Origin: Pseudomicrostroma phylloplanum
Lineage: Eukaryota > Basidiomycota > Exobasidiomycetes > Microstromatales
Direction of reading: 5' to 3'
DNA: 64,000 nucleotides
NCBI GenBank assembly: GCA_039545275.1
Contig: BCHS01000009.1
Span: 620,001-684,000, forward strand
The notes below the pieces were generated by a model, which worked only from the letters and a program-made list of their open reading frames with translations, was not told where the DNA came from and did not search any database. Of this stretch, positions 40,601-50,396 are shown piece after piece. The position numbers and the translations under genes were made by a program. Each line of letters starts with the position of its first letter. The first letter of the stretch is position 1.

Positions 40601-41810
40601 ATGGTCACTTCCTCGGAGTCGCCAGTCTCACGGCCGAGCCCGCCATCGGCGCCGCGGCCCTCGGTGCTAGCGCGCTTCGTCCCGACCCTGACCAACACCT
40701 CGCACATTTCCGCCCTCGTCTTCTCCTCCTTCCTCGTGGTGCACCTAGGCGCCCCACTCGCCTCTACTCTCCGACTAGGTCTCAACACGCTGAGCAGCTC
40801 GACCGTAGATGCAAGCTCGGGGTGTACAGAGTCGGCCTCGAAGTGGCAGCTGCTGGGACGAGTCTACTACCAGGGAGCACTGAGCGAGCCAGTCGTCGTG
40901 TGGGGTGCGGCACTGCTGCATGTGCTCAGCTCCGCGGCCAAAAGGGGGATCATGGTGTACTTGGCTAGGAAGCGACGGCGGACAGCAGGTACTGGCGAGC
41001 GGAACCCGGCGCGTGAGGCTGTAGAGGAGGAGGAGAGGGTCATGCTTGCTGGAGAAGACGCTTCAGCGGCCATAACAGGCGAGGAGCCCCTGCTCCCTCT
41101 ACCGGCGCACGCCACCTCATCCTCTCCCAAGACATCCTCCCGGTGGCTCTCCTCCTCCTCTTCCTCCTCCTATCTCCCATCATCACACACCCTAAGCGCC
41201 TACCTGCTCCTCCCTCTCCTCCTCTCCCACCTCACACTACACAGGCTTCGTCCCCTCTCCAATGCATACCCAATCAACTCCCTTTCGCCCTCGGAGCTAG
41301 ACTATTCCTTTGTCCACTTTGGAGCGGCACTCTACCCGCGACTCTATACAGCATCGATGGTGGCGCTCACGGGGGTGGCGGCGTACCATGTAGCTGGAGG
41401 TGCGGGGATTATTGGGAGGAGGTGGGGTCTGAAGTACAGGGCTAGGAGAGAGGCGGCATTGGGGCCGGCCACATTGGGGAGTGATGTGAAAGCTCGACAG
41501 ACGAGGAGGAAGAAGAGGAAGCAGGGACCCCTCGTGCCCGCTCTCGTCGGCTCGGCGCTGGTCCTATTAGGCTTCTGGGGCATCGTCAGGGACGAAGAGG
41601 CGGGCAGCCACCTCTTTACCAGCACGAGTGGCGGTGGGCAGCCCGGTGACAAGGCCGGAGCAGGACTGACCTGGGTGGGCAAGAGGGTGAGTTGGGGTTG
41701 TGTGTGTGCCAAGCTGACGCTCCAGGGGATGGGACACTGATCCCGCGTCTCCATTTCTGTTCTACTGGTCTAGATGGACGCGGTGTACAGGACAGTCTGG
41801 CCCTTCTCAT
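40601..41810 (+). CDS. MCP1: Mcp1-like mitochondrial outer membrane protein (DUF1691)
   Basis: Two exons, 40601-41686 and 41766-41810 (intron 79 nt, AAGAGG|GTGAGT...GTCTAG|ATG), 376 residues. Several TM helices with the DUF1691/Mcp1 pattern: SALVFSSFLVVHLGAPLAS, LLGRVYYQGALSEPVVVWG, ALLHVLSSAAKRG and, in a second copy of the fold, HTLSAYLLLPLLLSHLTLHR and ALTGVAAYHVAGG. In yeast Mcp1 binds Vps13 at mitochondria and acts in lipid transfer between organelles. A Ser/Glu-rich loop separates the two halves. The last exon adds only 14 codons (MDAVYRTVWPFSWT). Its choice rests on phase and a good TAG acceptor and is less certain than the rest. Confidence 0.82.
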
Positions 41811-42241
41811 GGACATGAAGAATCTGCAAGATCGCATTCAGATCGGACGCATGCTCTGGAGGGCGAATATCAAGGACCTTGAAGTCGAATACGGCGCTCG
41901 ATTCAATGGGTTACTGAATTGACACGGCTATCTACGCTAACTACATGGCGCTGCGGGTCACCTTGCGATGACAAAAGTACACCGCGGCCTGTCTACGAAA
42001 GCAATAGAGAAAAGATTCGAGTGACAGGGGAGGCGGCGGAAAGGTTTGTGGTGACGTTGGGCCGCGATGGCCCATGAGCAGAAACTAAGGTCCCCTGCGA
42101 CTTTGGTGAAATGTCCTGATGTGACAGGAAGCGGCGACGCCTCTATCTTCTTCGAAGGTTTCACTGGATGTATATATGTGCGTCTAGCCTCGCCCTTCTA
42201 TGCCCACTAGTGCAAGTGGCCTCTGCAGCCATCGCCCTCTC
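41811..42241. other. Convergent 3' intergenic spacer
   Basis: 431 bp between the MCP1 and RAD7 stops. A 76-residue plus-strand frame covers the MCP1 last exon in another phase and is not called. Nothing else seen. Confidence 0.5.
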
Positions 42242-44460
42242 TTAATTGACATTCTTCGCGATGAGAGCTTGCTTCTCAAGCCCAATGATACGGCAGCGCG
42301 GGGTGCTAGCGATCATGTCCGTCAGCTTGTTGTCCCCAAAGACCTTGAGCTCCTGCAGCTTCTTCGTCCCGTCTACGACCGTCGTGAGCGTGTCATCATC
42401 GGTGGCCCTGACAAAGCCAAGATCGAGCTTCTCGAGAAGTGGGCAGCCACCGTGCTCCCCCTCGACAGTCTCTGGCGCGCGGGCGAGGGTCTTGAGCGCG
42501 TCCTTTGTGAGCTTGTCGCACGAGTTGAGATCGAGTTGTACAAGGGAGTGGCCAGAGTGCGTGATGACGGCGTGTAGAGCTTCGTCGCTCGTCTGGATAC
42601 ATCTTCGCAGGACGAGCTTCTCCAGCCCAGCATCGCCTCTGGCCGAGAAAACATCAAAGAGGATCGTGAGGGCGTCGCCATCGATCTTTTCGCAGTGGCT
42701 CAGGTTCAGCTCGCGCAAGTTGCGACAGTAGCGGAGTACTCCTTCGAGGATGAAGCGGTCGCTGAGATCGACGTTGCCGCCCACGTGGAGGACCTCGAGA
42801 CTCGAGCCGACGTGGGAGAGGAGCTCAATCAAGTCGTCATCTTTGAGGGACTCGGCAGGGATACCAGGTCCGGAGACACCAGGATCGCTCACGTCCAGGT
42901 AGCGCAAGTCTTTGTAAGAGTACAGTGGCTTCAAGGCTGTACCATCCAGAGGTCCAATCTGCGCTAAGCCGAGCTCGGTGATGTTGGGGCAGTGCTCGAC
43001 CATCTTTTCTACACACGAGAGATCGAATCGGGGCGACTCGCGGATCTTGAAAGTCTTCAGGCGCTGACCGACGCGCTCAAAGAAGCGGTGCCAAGCGTCG
43101 ATCCTGACGAGGTAAGGACCATAGAGCTCGACATCGTGGAGATCGTGCATCTTGGTCGACCAAGCATCGAGGGCAGCATTGCCCATCTGGCCGCACAGCT
43201 GGAGATTGATGCTCTGCAATCGGGGTGAGAAAGTCGCAATGCTTGCGAGAGAGTCATTGTCGAGCTTGGAGCAGTCGTACAGGGACAAACTGGTGATGTC
43301 AGGCTCGAGGAAGAGCTGTACGGTTTGTGGAGTAAGGCGACGGTTCTTTGAGATACTCTTGCTCAAGGCATCGATGCTCTGTCGTCCGATGCCTCCCAGA
43401 GCCTCGACGTCTTCGATGTAGTTCGAAATGATCTGGGTGGATGATATGCGGGAGCAGGACGAAGCATCAGCTCATGCAAACTCGCTATTAGCGCTTGGCC
43501 AAGCGAGACACTCACATTGATGCACATAGACTGCAAGTTTGCCAGCTCCTTTTTGTCCTGAGGCTTAATGATGGTAGTCTTCTTCTTCTTTTGCGCAGGC
43601 TTCTTGCTACCTGAGGGACCAGCGCCATCAAAGACTGGGTAGGCTCGGCTCTGGGTACCTGAGCCACTGCTTCGAGGCGTTCTGTCCCCTACGCCGGTGA
43701 TCTGCCAATTGTTGTACTCGGGTCCACATTTGTGGCATAGGCCACCGGAGGCAGTCTGGACACTGCAGGGAGAAGAATGCGAGGTCAGGAGCGGCAGACG
43801 CTGTGGGATGGTTGCAGGGAGAGAGTCTACTTACGTATAGCCAGTGAGGGAGAATTTGCGGGAGCAGCCAGCACAATTGTCAACTGCGCCCGTCGCAGTG
43901 AGCTTCCTGGAAGGGCCTGTCTCAACACCCTGCTGAATAGCAGACCACTTGCTGGGTTCCTCTTCAGCCTCTTCTACTGGTACAGCTCCTGCCCCACCCC
44001 TCCTTCGTGTCGCACGAGGTACGTAGTGCTCATCTGCATCTCCGCCATCATCTGCCTCGCTGCCTGTGCCCATGTACTCATCGTCGTCCTCGTCTTCTTC
44101 GTCAAAGTTCATAGAGAGACCCTTTACAGCCTTGCCCTTCTTGACAGGGGCGGCACTACCAGAAGCGACAGGTGCCTTGCGCTTGGCAGCACGAGAGCTG
44201 CCGGCTGCCGGCGAAGAGGTACTGCTGCTCCCACTAGGGCCAGCCTCTCGCGACGCCTCGGCTTGCAGAGCAGCGACTGCCCCGTCTAGGGTGTCCTGGG
44301 TGCTCTGAGTAACACCACCATTGGCTTCTTCGGCAGCTGCTGCTGTCGCTACGGCTGCTGCTTCGTCCCTACGACGGAAGCGATTGGCATTCGGGATACG
44401 AATGTTCTTGTCCCTCAGGAAAGAGGTGAGGGCTGACGTAGGTCCTCGAATATCCGACAT
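42242..44460 (-). CDS. RAD7: Rad7/Rhp7-like leucine-rich-repeat DNA repair protein
   Basis: Three exons: 44460-43835, 43762-43516 and 43432-42242 (introns 72 and 83 nt), 687 residues. The N terminus MSDIRGPTSALTSFLRDKNI matches the conserved Rad7 opening. Residues 196-221 form a zinc-binding Cys4 site (CAGC at 196-199, spliced to LCHKCG with C218 and C221). Exon 2 has a Lys run (KKPAQKKKKTTI). Exon 3 is an array of about ten leucine-rich repeats (LTSLSLYDCSKLDNDSLAS, LRELNLSHCEKIDGDAL, LVQLDLNSCDKLTKDAL). With Rad16, Rad7 drives global-genome nucleotide excision repair and acts in a cullin ligase. AMN1-type LRRs look alike, but the N-terminal motif and the Cys4 site favour Rad7. Confidence 0.9.
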
Positions 44461-44817
44461 GGTGGGGAAACGGGGGGTGCAGAGACCGTCTGAAGGGTAT
44501 ATAGGAAGATACAGGCTACCCACTCGAGCTGGAATGATGGTGGACGAATGCTTGGTTGGGGTTGCTACGAGAAGAAGTGGCACAGAGGCAAGCACTGTAC
44601 CTCGTCCGTTCCTTCGCCACTCAGCCCCGCCTTCAGTCCACTTCCGCTTCCTTCGGAAACTCAATTCAAATGGACGCGAAGCCACTTCCGCTTGCGCCCT
44701 CGGAACGGAACGTGAGAGTGGTCCTAGACAGGATGATGATGATGCTGTGAGACGTGGGCGATGCTAGAAGTACAACAATGATTGGCTTGGGGCATAGGCT
44801 CGATGGAATGGGCAGCT
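44461..44817. promoter_or_regulatory. RAD7 upstream region
   Basis: 357 bp downstream of SLT11 and upstream of RAD7, both on the minus strand. A TATATA sequence (44498-44503) lies 38-43 nt upstream of the RAD7 ATG in minus orientation and is a possible TATA element. Confidence 0.4.
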
Positions 44818-46223
44818 TCATCCCGCCTTTTCTGCTCTTGCTTGACCTGCCGGTGCTGGCGCTGGTCCTCCAGTCTTCTTCGCAGGCCGGCTCCTGCCCC
44901 AGGCTATCCTTACCTCCTTGCCCCCCATTTCCACCTTAGCCGCACATCTCAGCGCAGCTTCTTCTGCTGCTGCTCTTGTCCTGAAGTTCACGAATGCGCA
45001 TTTTGACGTCTGAACCAGAGTAATCGACTTGATCTGATGAGGCTGTAGCGAGGGCACATTCGTCACAAACCACGTCCGGATCTCGGCATCAGTGATTGTG
45101 GGCGGAAGAGCCGACAAGAAGAGCGAGGTCTGCGGAGAAGGCACGAAGGGGACTGTGAGTGAGCTTACTGCAAGAAGAGAGCGAGGCGTGGTCATCAATC
45201 GAGCGCCTACTCACTACTTCTTTATCCTCTGGCGGGGCTAATCCAGCATCCGAAGCGGCTGTACCCAACATCTTCTTCGCAACAGGATCGTTGCGCCCAT
45301 GGAATCGATCTTGAATGTTCTGCTTGCTCAGCTCATTGTTGACCGGCAGCTCATGTCTGAAAGGACAAAGGTCGCCCCGGGTGCATTCTCCCTTGGCAAA
45401 GAATGAGCACAGATGCGGCTTGTTACGATTGTAATTAGGCGGACGAGCTGTAGGATCTGATCGCTGTTTTGCTAGTTGCTTCAGCATGTCGTGTCCTGCA
45501 GAGTTGGCAGGGCCGATGGCTCCTAGAGCAGAAGACGAACCTCCATCGAGCTTGAAGAGGGGGAGGGGAACGATTTGAGGGTAAGAAGGGCCGCCCTTAC
45601 TCACTACAAGCTAGCTTCAAATACTCACCTGAGACTCCTGGTTATTCATGAAATATTGCTTGTTGATATCCCCCTTCGGTACTTGGCTCTTGAGTCCTAG
45701 TGCTGTATCTCTCACTTGCACAGGCAAGCCGTACTGCAGGTCCAAGACGCACGTTTGGCAGACGTTCTTTATGGTAGCACAAGTGGTACAGATCTGGGTC
45801 GCCTTGAACCTCATTCCTTGTCCAGGTTTCCAGCGGAAGACTGTGAAAGGACGTGAACAAATCTGGAAGCGAGCAACGGAAGAAGAACAGGCAGAGTGGC
45901 GAGTGAGCTTCAGAACAACTGGAATAGGGCAGGGCGGTGGACGTGATACGACCACCGGCAGCTAGCTTCAGCTTCGCCGGCGGCGACGAAGACTCACCTT
46001 GCATTCCTTGCCATGCGACTGCTTCGACATGTTGATGAACGGGTTGGGTCCCAGACACGTCTCGCAGAGGATAGGCGTCTCTGCTGATTCTGATCCCTTC
46101 TCCGCCGCCCCCGACTTGTTCGCCGACATATACGTGCTCTGTGAGGGAAAGAGGGAGAAGAGCGTGAGACGTCAATGTCTGTGCCCGAAATCCCCATCTT
46201 AGCAGCTTCTCCTTACTCACCAT
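44818..46223 (-). CDS. SLT11: Pre-mRNA splicing factor Slt11/Ecm2/RBM22
   Basis: Five exons by phase and family match: 46223-46221 (only the ATG), 46138-45998, 45862-45629, 45550-45215 and 45129-44818, encoding 341 residues. Zinc-binding N terminus: [46 protein letters not shown] (with YGLPVQVRD following), then a CCCH finger [19 protein letters not shown] and the segment [20 protein letters not shown]. An RRM follows, [18 protein letters not shown] to [10 protein letters not shown]. All match RBM22/Cwf5/Ecm2, which contacts U6 and the intron during spliceosome activation. Length fits yeast Ecm2 (364). Intron 3 (45628-45551, 78 nt) uses a TTCAAG acceptor. The Met at 46129 (after Ser-Thr-Tyr) is an alternative start if the ATG exon is not used. 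Confidence 0.9.
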
Positions 46224-47964
46224 AGCGAAGTGACTCTGATTGGCTTGGCTGAGTAGGGTAGCAAGGGGTATCGCTTAATGCACGTCTTCGGAAGGAGGCG
46301 AAGGTCAGTCTGCGACAATTGTCCCTCATCCGATCCGACTCGAGTTGCCCTGCGCGCGACGCTGCATGGGAATTCCATTTCCACTTCTGCCATCACCCAA
46401 CTTTTTTCTTCCGTTGCCTCTTGTCCCACCATTCAGTCACTCCTTCCCTGCCACTCATCGACAATTCCCCTACATCATCGCTGGTGAGTATTACAAGCGT
46501 AAAGTGCTCCGTATACCTGCATTCGCGACGCGGCAAAGTCAAGCACCAGCTGGGGCGCTCGATGCAAAGGCAGGACACCTTCAGGGGCTCGTTTTTCCAT
46601 CGCATCGACTGTCCTCAGCTCGCGCACCCTACTTTCCCTATGATGTTCTTTACCTCCTTTCCCCGGCCTACACGACCATGCCGAGACGATAAAGGCGCTC
46701 GATCGCTGTCGAGCATTAACTTTTTTCTTCCGTGCTTGCCAGCACATTTTTGTCTGATGGGGCCATCGCGTCGCAGCAGGTTCGGGCAGAGAGCAGCAGG
46801 ACCTCGATTCGATACTGATCAACTTTTACTCTTTTCCCTCTGCCAAACACAAAGCCCTCCGCTCCGCTGTCATCCTTGTTCCAAGACTCCATCTGTGAGT
46901 ATCAGCCACTCCCTAACACAACTTCTCTACTGTTCTCGACTCCGGTGATGAAGCACATGGTATTCCAGCCAACATTCGCAGTTTCCACTCTAGGACCCAT
47001 TTGGCATCCTTTCGGGGATGGGGTTTTATTGGCTCTCACCGTCGAGAGACCGCTCGACTTGCGTCCGTCTCGATCCTTCGGGTGACGGAGGGCCCCGGCT
47101 CGAACCCTCCTTTAGCCAGGAGTGTCGGTGGTCCAGTGGCGCTCGTCTTGGTCGTTTGCATCGGCGGGGATTGCAGCCTGCCTTGTTCGATGAGGGTTTG
47201 CAGACCTTCCTTGGAAGTCTGAGGAGCATCGAGAACAGAAGAGATGAAGAGCGCCAAAGTAGCCAGTGTCACACGTGCTGACCACGACGCCGTCCTTCCA
47301 TCTTTTTTCCATCAGGTAAATTGCTTCTCTCCGTGTACATTATCTTCTTCAACTACTATCACTAGAACTGTGCGTATGCAATGTCCATCCTTCTCAGCCC
47401 GTCGATCAACTCCATCGCTCTTGCATGATGAGCATTACTGCAAACCAGACAGCACAGGAAGAGCCGTCGTGAGCGCCCTGGCCAATGGTCGACCTCTGTC
47501 GCAAAGCATGCATCATACGATGTCACCACCTCGTCGGCGCTACTCTTCTACGTCGTTGCTTCTCGATCCTCGTCAGTGATCTACACCCGCCGTCGGCTAT
47601 GTTGGAGAGGGATATGCGTCTACCCTGTCGAGCAATGGCCTCACAGCCGTCTGTTCCGGGGGCGACGTGGATCTCTTGCCCGAGGTACCGATGGTGGTTG
47701 CGATGGTCAGTGGCGAGTGGGAAGAGGCAATGCGCGTCAGAAGAGGTCGACGGGATGCCGGAGACGTCGTGCAAGTCTTTGCTTGATGTGGTCTGGCCGC
47801 CTGGTGTCGCAAGGTCGAGAAATGGTTACCTGAGCAGTGACGACAGAGGCGAATTCGTGTGGCAGAATCAACCAAGTCCGTATACATTCATCAACTGTAT
47901 GGCTGACTGTCGCCCTGGCTTTCCTTTGCACAGACGACCGCCGCCTCAACGACCCTTGTCGAAC
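46224..47964. other. Long divergent intergenic region SLT11/uL30m
   Basis: 1741 bp. Several GTGAGT-like donors (46481, 46894) and pyrimidine-rich acceptors (47325, 47360) occur on the plus strand, so a spliced leader or non-coding transcript is possible. I could not chain a convincing protein. The 209-residue plus frame at 46319-46948 and the 5' extension of the uL30m frame (47485-47964) are low in family signal. Two tRNA-promoter-like strings (47127-47137; minus 47095-47110) do not fold into a tRNA. Confidence 0.5.
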
Positions 47965-48564
47965 ATGTCTCATCTCCTTGCTCCCGCTCGCAGGGCATTT
48001 CTGAGCTCCAGGGCCTCACCAGTAGCCTCGACATCAGCCTACACACTCAATGGCTGGGTAGCCCGCCCTGTTTCCACCACTACCATGCGTCAACAGCCTA
48101 CTCCTACAGCGACAAACTCTGCCACGCCGGTAGAGCAAGCACCCTTGGGTCCCACAACACACTACCGTGTCACCCTGCGACGCTCAGCCATTGGTCTGCC
48201 CTCGCGCTTCAGCAAGATCCTGACAGCAATGAAGCTGACCAAGCGTCTGCAGTCAGTCTATCTGCCTCAGAACCAAGCCGTCGCTGGCTCCATCTTGGCC
48301 GTCAAGGAGCTTGTTCACGTTGACAATGTCAGGAGGCTGGATCCGCCCGTGGGAAGGCTGAGCGAGGAAGATGCCGCCGAGGAGCTTCGAGCATGGCACG
48401 CCTCTGTCAAGGACGAGGACGCAGTGTGGGTGGACGCAAAGGGAGATGTCATTGACTGGGGCAGGGAGGCAAAGCGCGCTCCTCGGGGTTACCGCGTCGT
48501 TGGCAATCTGCTTAGCAAGGAGAGGGATGACGAGATTCGCCTTCAGAATGAGGTGGGGCTTTGA
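47965..48564 (+). CDS. MRPL33: Mitochondrial large-subunit ribosomal protein uL30m
   Basis: Single exon, 199 residues from the ATG at 47965. The N terminus (MSHLLAPARRAFLSSRASPV) is an Arg/Ser/Ala-rich presequence. The core HYRVTLRRSAIGLPSRFSKI, followed by LTKRLQSVYLPQNQAVAGSI and LAVKELVHVDNV, is the uL30 fold that binds 23S-like rRNA in the mitoribosome. The C-terminal ~90 residues extend beyond the bacterial L30 length, as in fungal mitochondrial homologues. The frame is open for 480 nt upstream, but that part lacks presequence-like or family sequence, so the internal Met is preferred. Confidence 0.9.
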   Translation: MSHLLAPARRAFLSSRASPVASTSAYTLNGWVARPVSTTTMRQQPTPTATNSATPVEQAPLGPTTHYRVTLRRSAIGLPSRFSKILTAMKLTKRLQSVYLPQNQAVAGSILAVKELVHVDNVRRLDPPVGRLSEEDAAEELRAWHASVKDEDAVWVDAKGDVIDWGREAKRAPRGYRVVGNLLSKERDDEIRLQNEVGL

Positions 48565-49200
48565 GATGGTCGCCCGCGCCGCCGTCTGTTCGCTTCTCGC
48601 GTTAGGCCTCGTGACTGTAATTAGATACTTCACTGGCTGCTCTGCCCTTCTTTCACTATGACTGAGTTTTCGTACTGTTGTTGTGCAGCTCTTCACTGAT
48701 TGCCTGTGATATGTTTATAGGTGCTCCCAAGTGCTACCGATAATGACGTTGTGGTAGTGTTTCACAAAACCCGTTCACGCGTAACCTGACCATTGATCCG
48801 AGTCCCACGCCTGCTGTGGACCCCTCTGGTCTCTCTTTCTCGCCCTCGCTCTCTGTCACGCGCTCGGCTACTGCAAGACCCTAACGCAGGCTCGATCTTG
48901 ATGGTCTGATCACCTCTTCGGTCGAGTAAATTCACTGAAGTGGGCGATCGGTACAAGCGAGGGTTGTAAGCGAGGCGAAGTAGGAGGGGGAGCAAAGCAC
49001 TGATTGAGCTTTGCGCTCTTGAGATGGGCGATCAAGCTCTATCTCGGGCCAATTGGCTGTCCGTGTGACTGGACATTGGGAGTGTGGTGGAATGGCGACA
49101 TAAGCTATTTATCTCGGTGGGAGCAAGAGATAAGCTGTAACGCGGACTCGCTTCCGCTGCTGCTGTTGTGGGGAAAGATGGTGCAGCGGCCTTCGGAGTA

Positions 49201-49202
<2 letters not shown>

Positions 49203-49261
<59 letters not shown>
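49203..49261 (+). repeat. Poly-G homopolymer of about 59 bases
   Basis: Uninterrupted G from the third base of GAG at 49201 to the first base of GAA at 49261. It is by far the longest homopolymer in the window. Its exact length is unlikely to be reliable in any sequencing technology. It lies in non-coding DNA about 1.1 kb upstream of the ammonium transporter. Confidence 0.9.
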
Positions 49262-49262
<1 letters not shown>

Positions 49263-50081
49263 AGGTACGCTTGTCTGTCTCTCTTCCTTGTGTGGACGAC
49301 GTTCAAAGGGGCCGAGGACGCCCCCGGACTTTCATCATGGTGGATTGGGCTCTCCTCTGTCGTCATACCCTCAAACGGGCTGCGTCTGGTTGCTGCTGAT
49401 CGTCATTGCTCGGGCCTTGTCGCCATCTCCACCCCGATGGTTCTCACAGACCCTGATCACAATGAGAGTGAGAGAGGGGTCGAGACGCTGCGTGGTGCAA
49501 GCAAAACAGGGGAGGGGGAAGGGGGGACTGTACTTAGAGATAAGGCTTCTTGGTAAATTGCGCCAAGAGCTCAGTCCCCTTATCGCTCGACCCCGGCCTC
49601 TCTTGACCTTTAGTGCCCCTTACCCCCCCTCTCTCAGTCTTCCTCCGGCCTTGTGCCCCTCGAAAGTCGTCTGACATGAATCGCATGAAACACCGATCGC
49701 CGTCAACGGCATTATGACTGCATCAGACCCTGTCTGCCCACTCGTCTGTACCGCTACGAAGTCACCACTAGCACCTATGTCATGGTTCCTCCCCCCCCCT
49801 CCCTTTGACCTCGCTAGCTCTCCGTTCCGCACAGCACACCTCGGAGCCGTGACAAATGGCCCTCTTATCTCTGCGTTTGCCCTTATCTCTTGCTCAGAAC
49901 CGATCGCCTGGGGCCGCCCGAGTCGAGAGAAGCGAGTGGCAGTCAGGCACTGCGTCTGTGTGTGAGGTAGACCAAGCGCGCTCTCCTCTCTCTCCTCAGA
50001 GCTGCAAGCGATCGGAGTTGACTTGCTTGGCAGCCAGCCCGTCTGCCGTCTTGGCCGGTACGTCTCCCTTTACAGGGCGCT

Positions 50082-50136
50082 GGGCGGGCGGGCAGGCGGG
50101 CGGGCAGGCGGGCGGGCAGGCGGGCGGGTAGGCGGG
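50082..50136 (+). repeat. GGCGGGCGGGCA 12-nt tandem array
   Basis: About 4.5 near-perfect copies of a 12-nt unit made of GGGC/GGCA blocks; the last copies change CA to TA. The regularly spaced G3 runs fit a G-quadruplex-forming motif on the plus strand. It lies 261-315 nt upstream of the ammonium transporter ATG. Confidence 0.85.
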
Positions 50137-50203
50137 TGAGTGGCTGGCGGGCTCGCACAAACGAACCAACTAACCTCGCCTCACCTCCTGTGCCTTCGTC
50201 GCT

Positions 50204-50232
50204 ACCCCGCCCCGCCCCGCCCCGCCTCGCCC
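50204..50232 (+). repeat. CCCCG pentanucleotide array
   Basis: Four to five tandem CCCCG units, decaying into CCTCG. The G-runs are on the minus strand, opposite in sense to the plus-strand G array 70 nt upstream. Placed 165-193 nt before the ammonium transporter ATG. Confidence 0.8.
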
Positions 50233-50396
50233 TGATTTTTCCGCGCCGCGACTCAATAACCAGGCTTCTTCCTCATCTGTTATCCCCTCCCCAACCTCCT
50301 CCTTCTTATCCTCCTTATACTCATCCTCCTTCCTCCTCGGACTGGTGTACACCTTCCCGATTCCTCCTCCTCCTCCTCCCCCCCCCGCCATTCAAG

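Larger units (their letters stand above)
49129..50310. promoter_or_regulatory. Cluster of six GATA-factor core sites
   Basis: Exact GATAAG cores at 49129 and 49539 (plus) and CTTATC (minus orientation) at 49578, 49864, 49882 and 50305, all upstream of an ammonium transporter. About one would be expected by chance in this length at even base composition. Fungal ammonium permease genes are established targets of nitrogen-regulated GATA factors (AreA/Nit2/Gln3 class), so nitrogen control is a reasonable inference. Confidence 0.55.
48565..50396. promoter_or_regulatory. 1.8-kb upstream region of the ammonium transporter gene
   Basis: It contains a 59-G homopolymer, six GATAAG/CTTATC core sites, a 12-nt G-rich tandem array and a CCCCG array (annotated separately), then a long pyrimidine-rich leader just before the ATG. 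No credible gene on either strand; the Gly- and Pro-rich frames at 49109-49674 exist only because of the homopolymer. Confidence 0.6.

Noticed and set aside
46319..46948. 209-residue plus-strand frame upstream of uL30m
   Set aside because: His/Ser/Phe-rich without domain-like pattern, overlapped by alternative frames, no family resemblance.
47085..47200. tRNA-like A-box (TGGTCCAGTGG) and B-box-like (GGTTCGAGCC) strings
   Set aside because: They are on opposite strands, or the T-arm and acceptor stem do not pair, so no cloverleaf can be drawn.
47485..47964. 5' extension of the uL30m reading frame
   Set aside because: No presequence features; a good presequence starts at the Met at 47965.
49109..49674. 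Poly-Pro (minus) and poly-Gly (plus) open frames around the G homopolymer
   Set aside because: They exist only because a homopolymer has no stops; flanks have no coding character.
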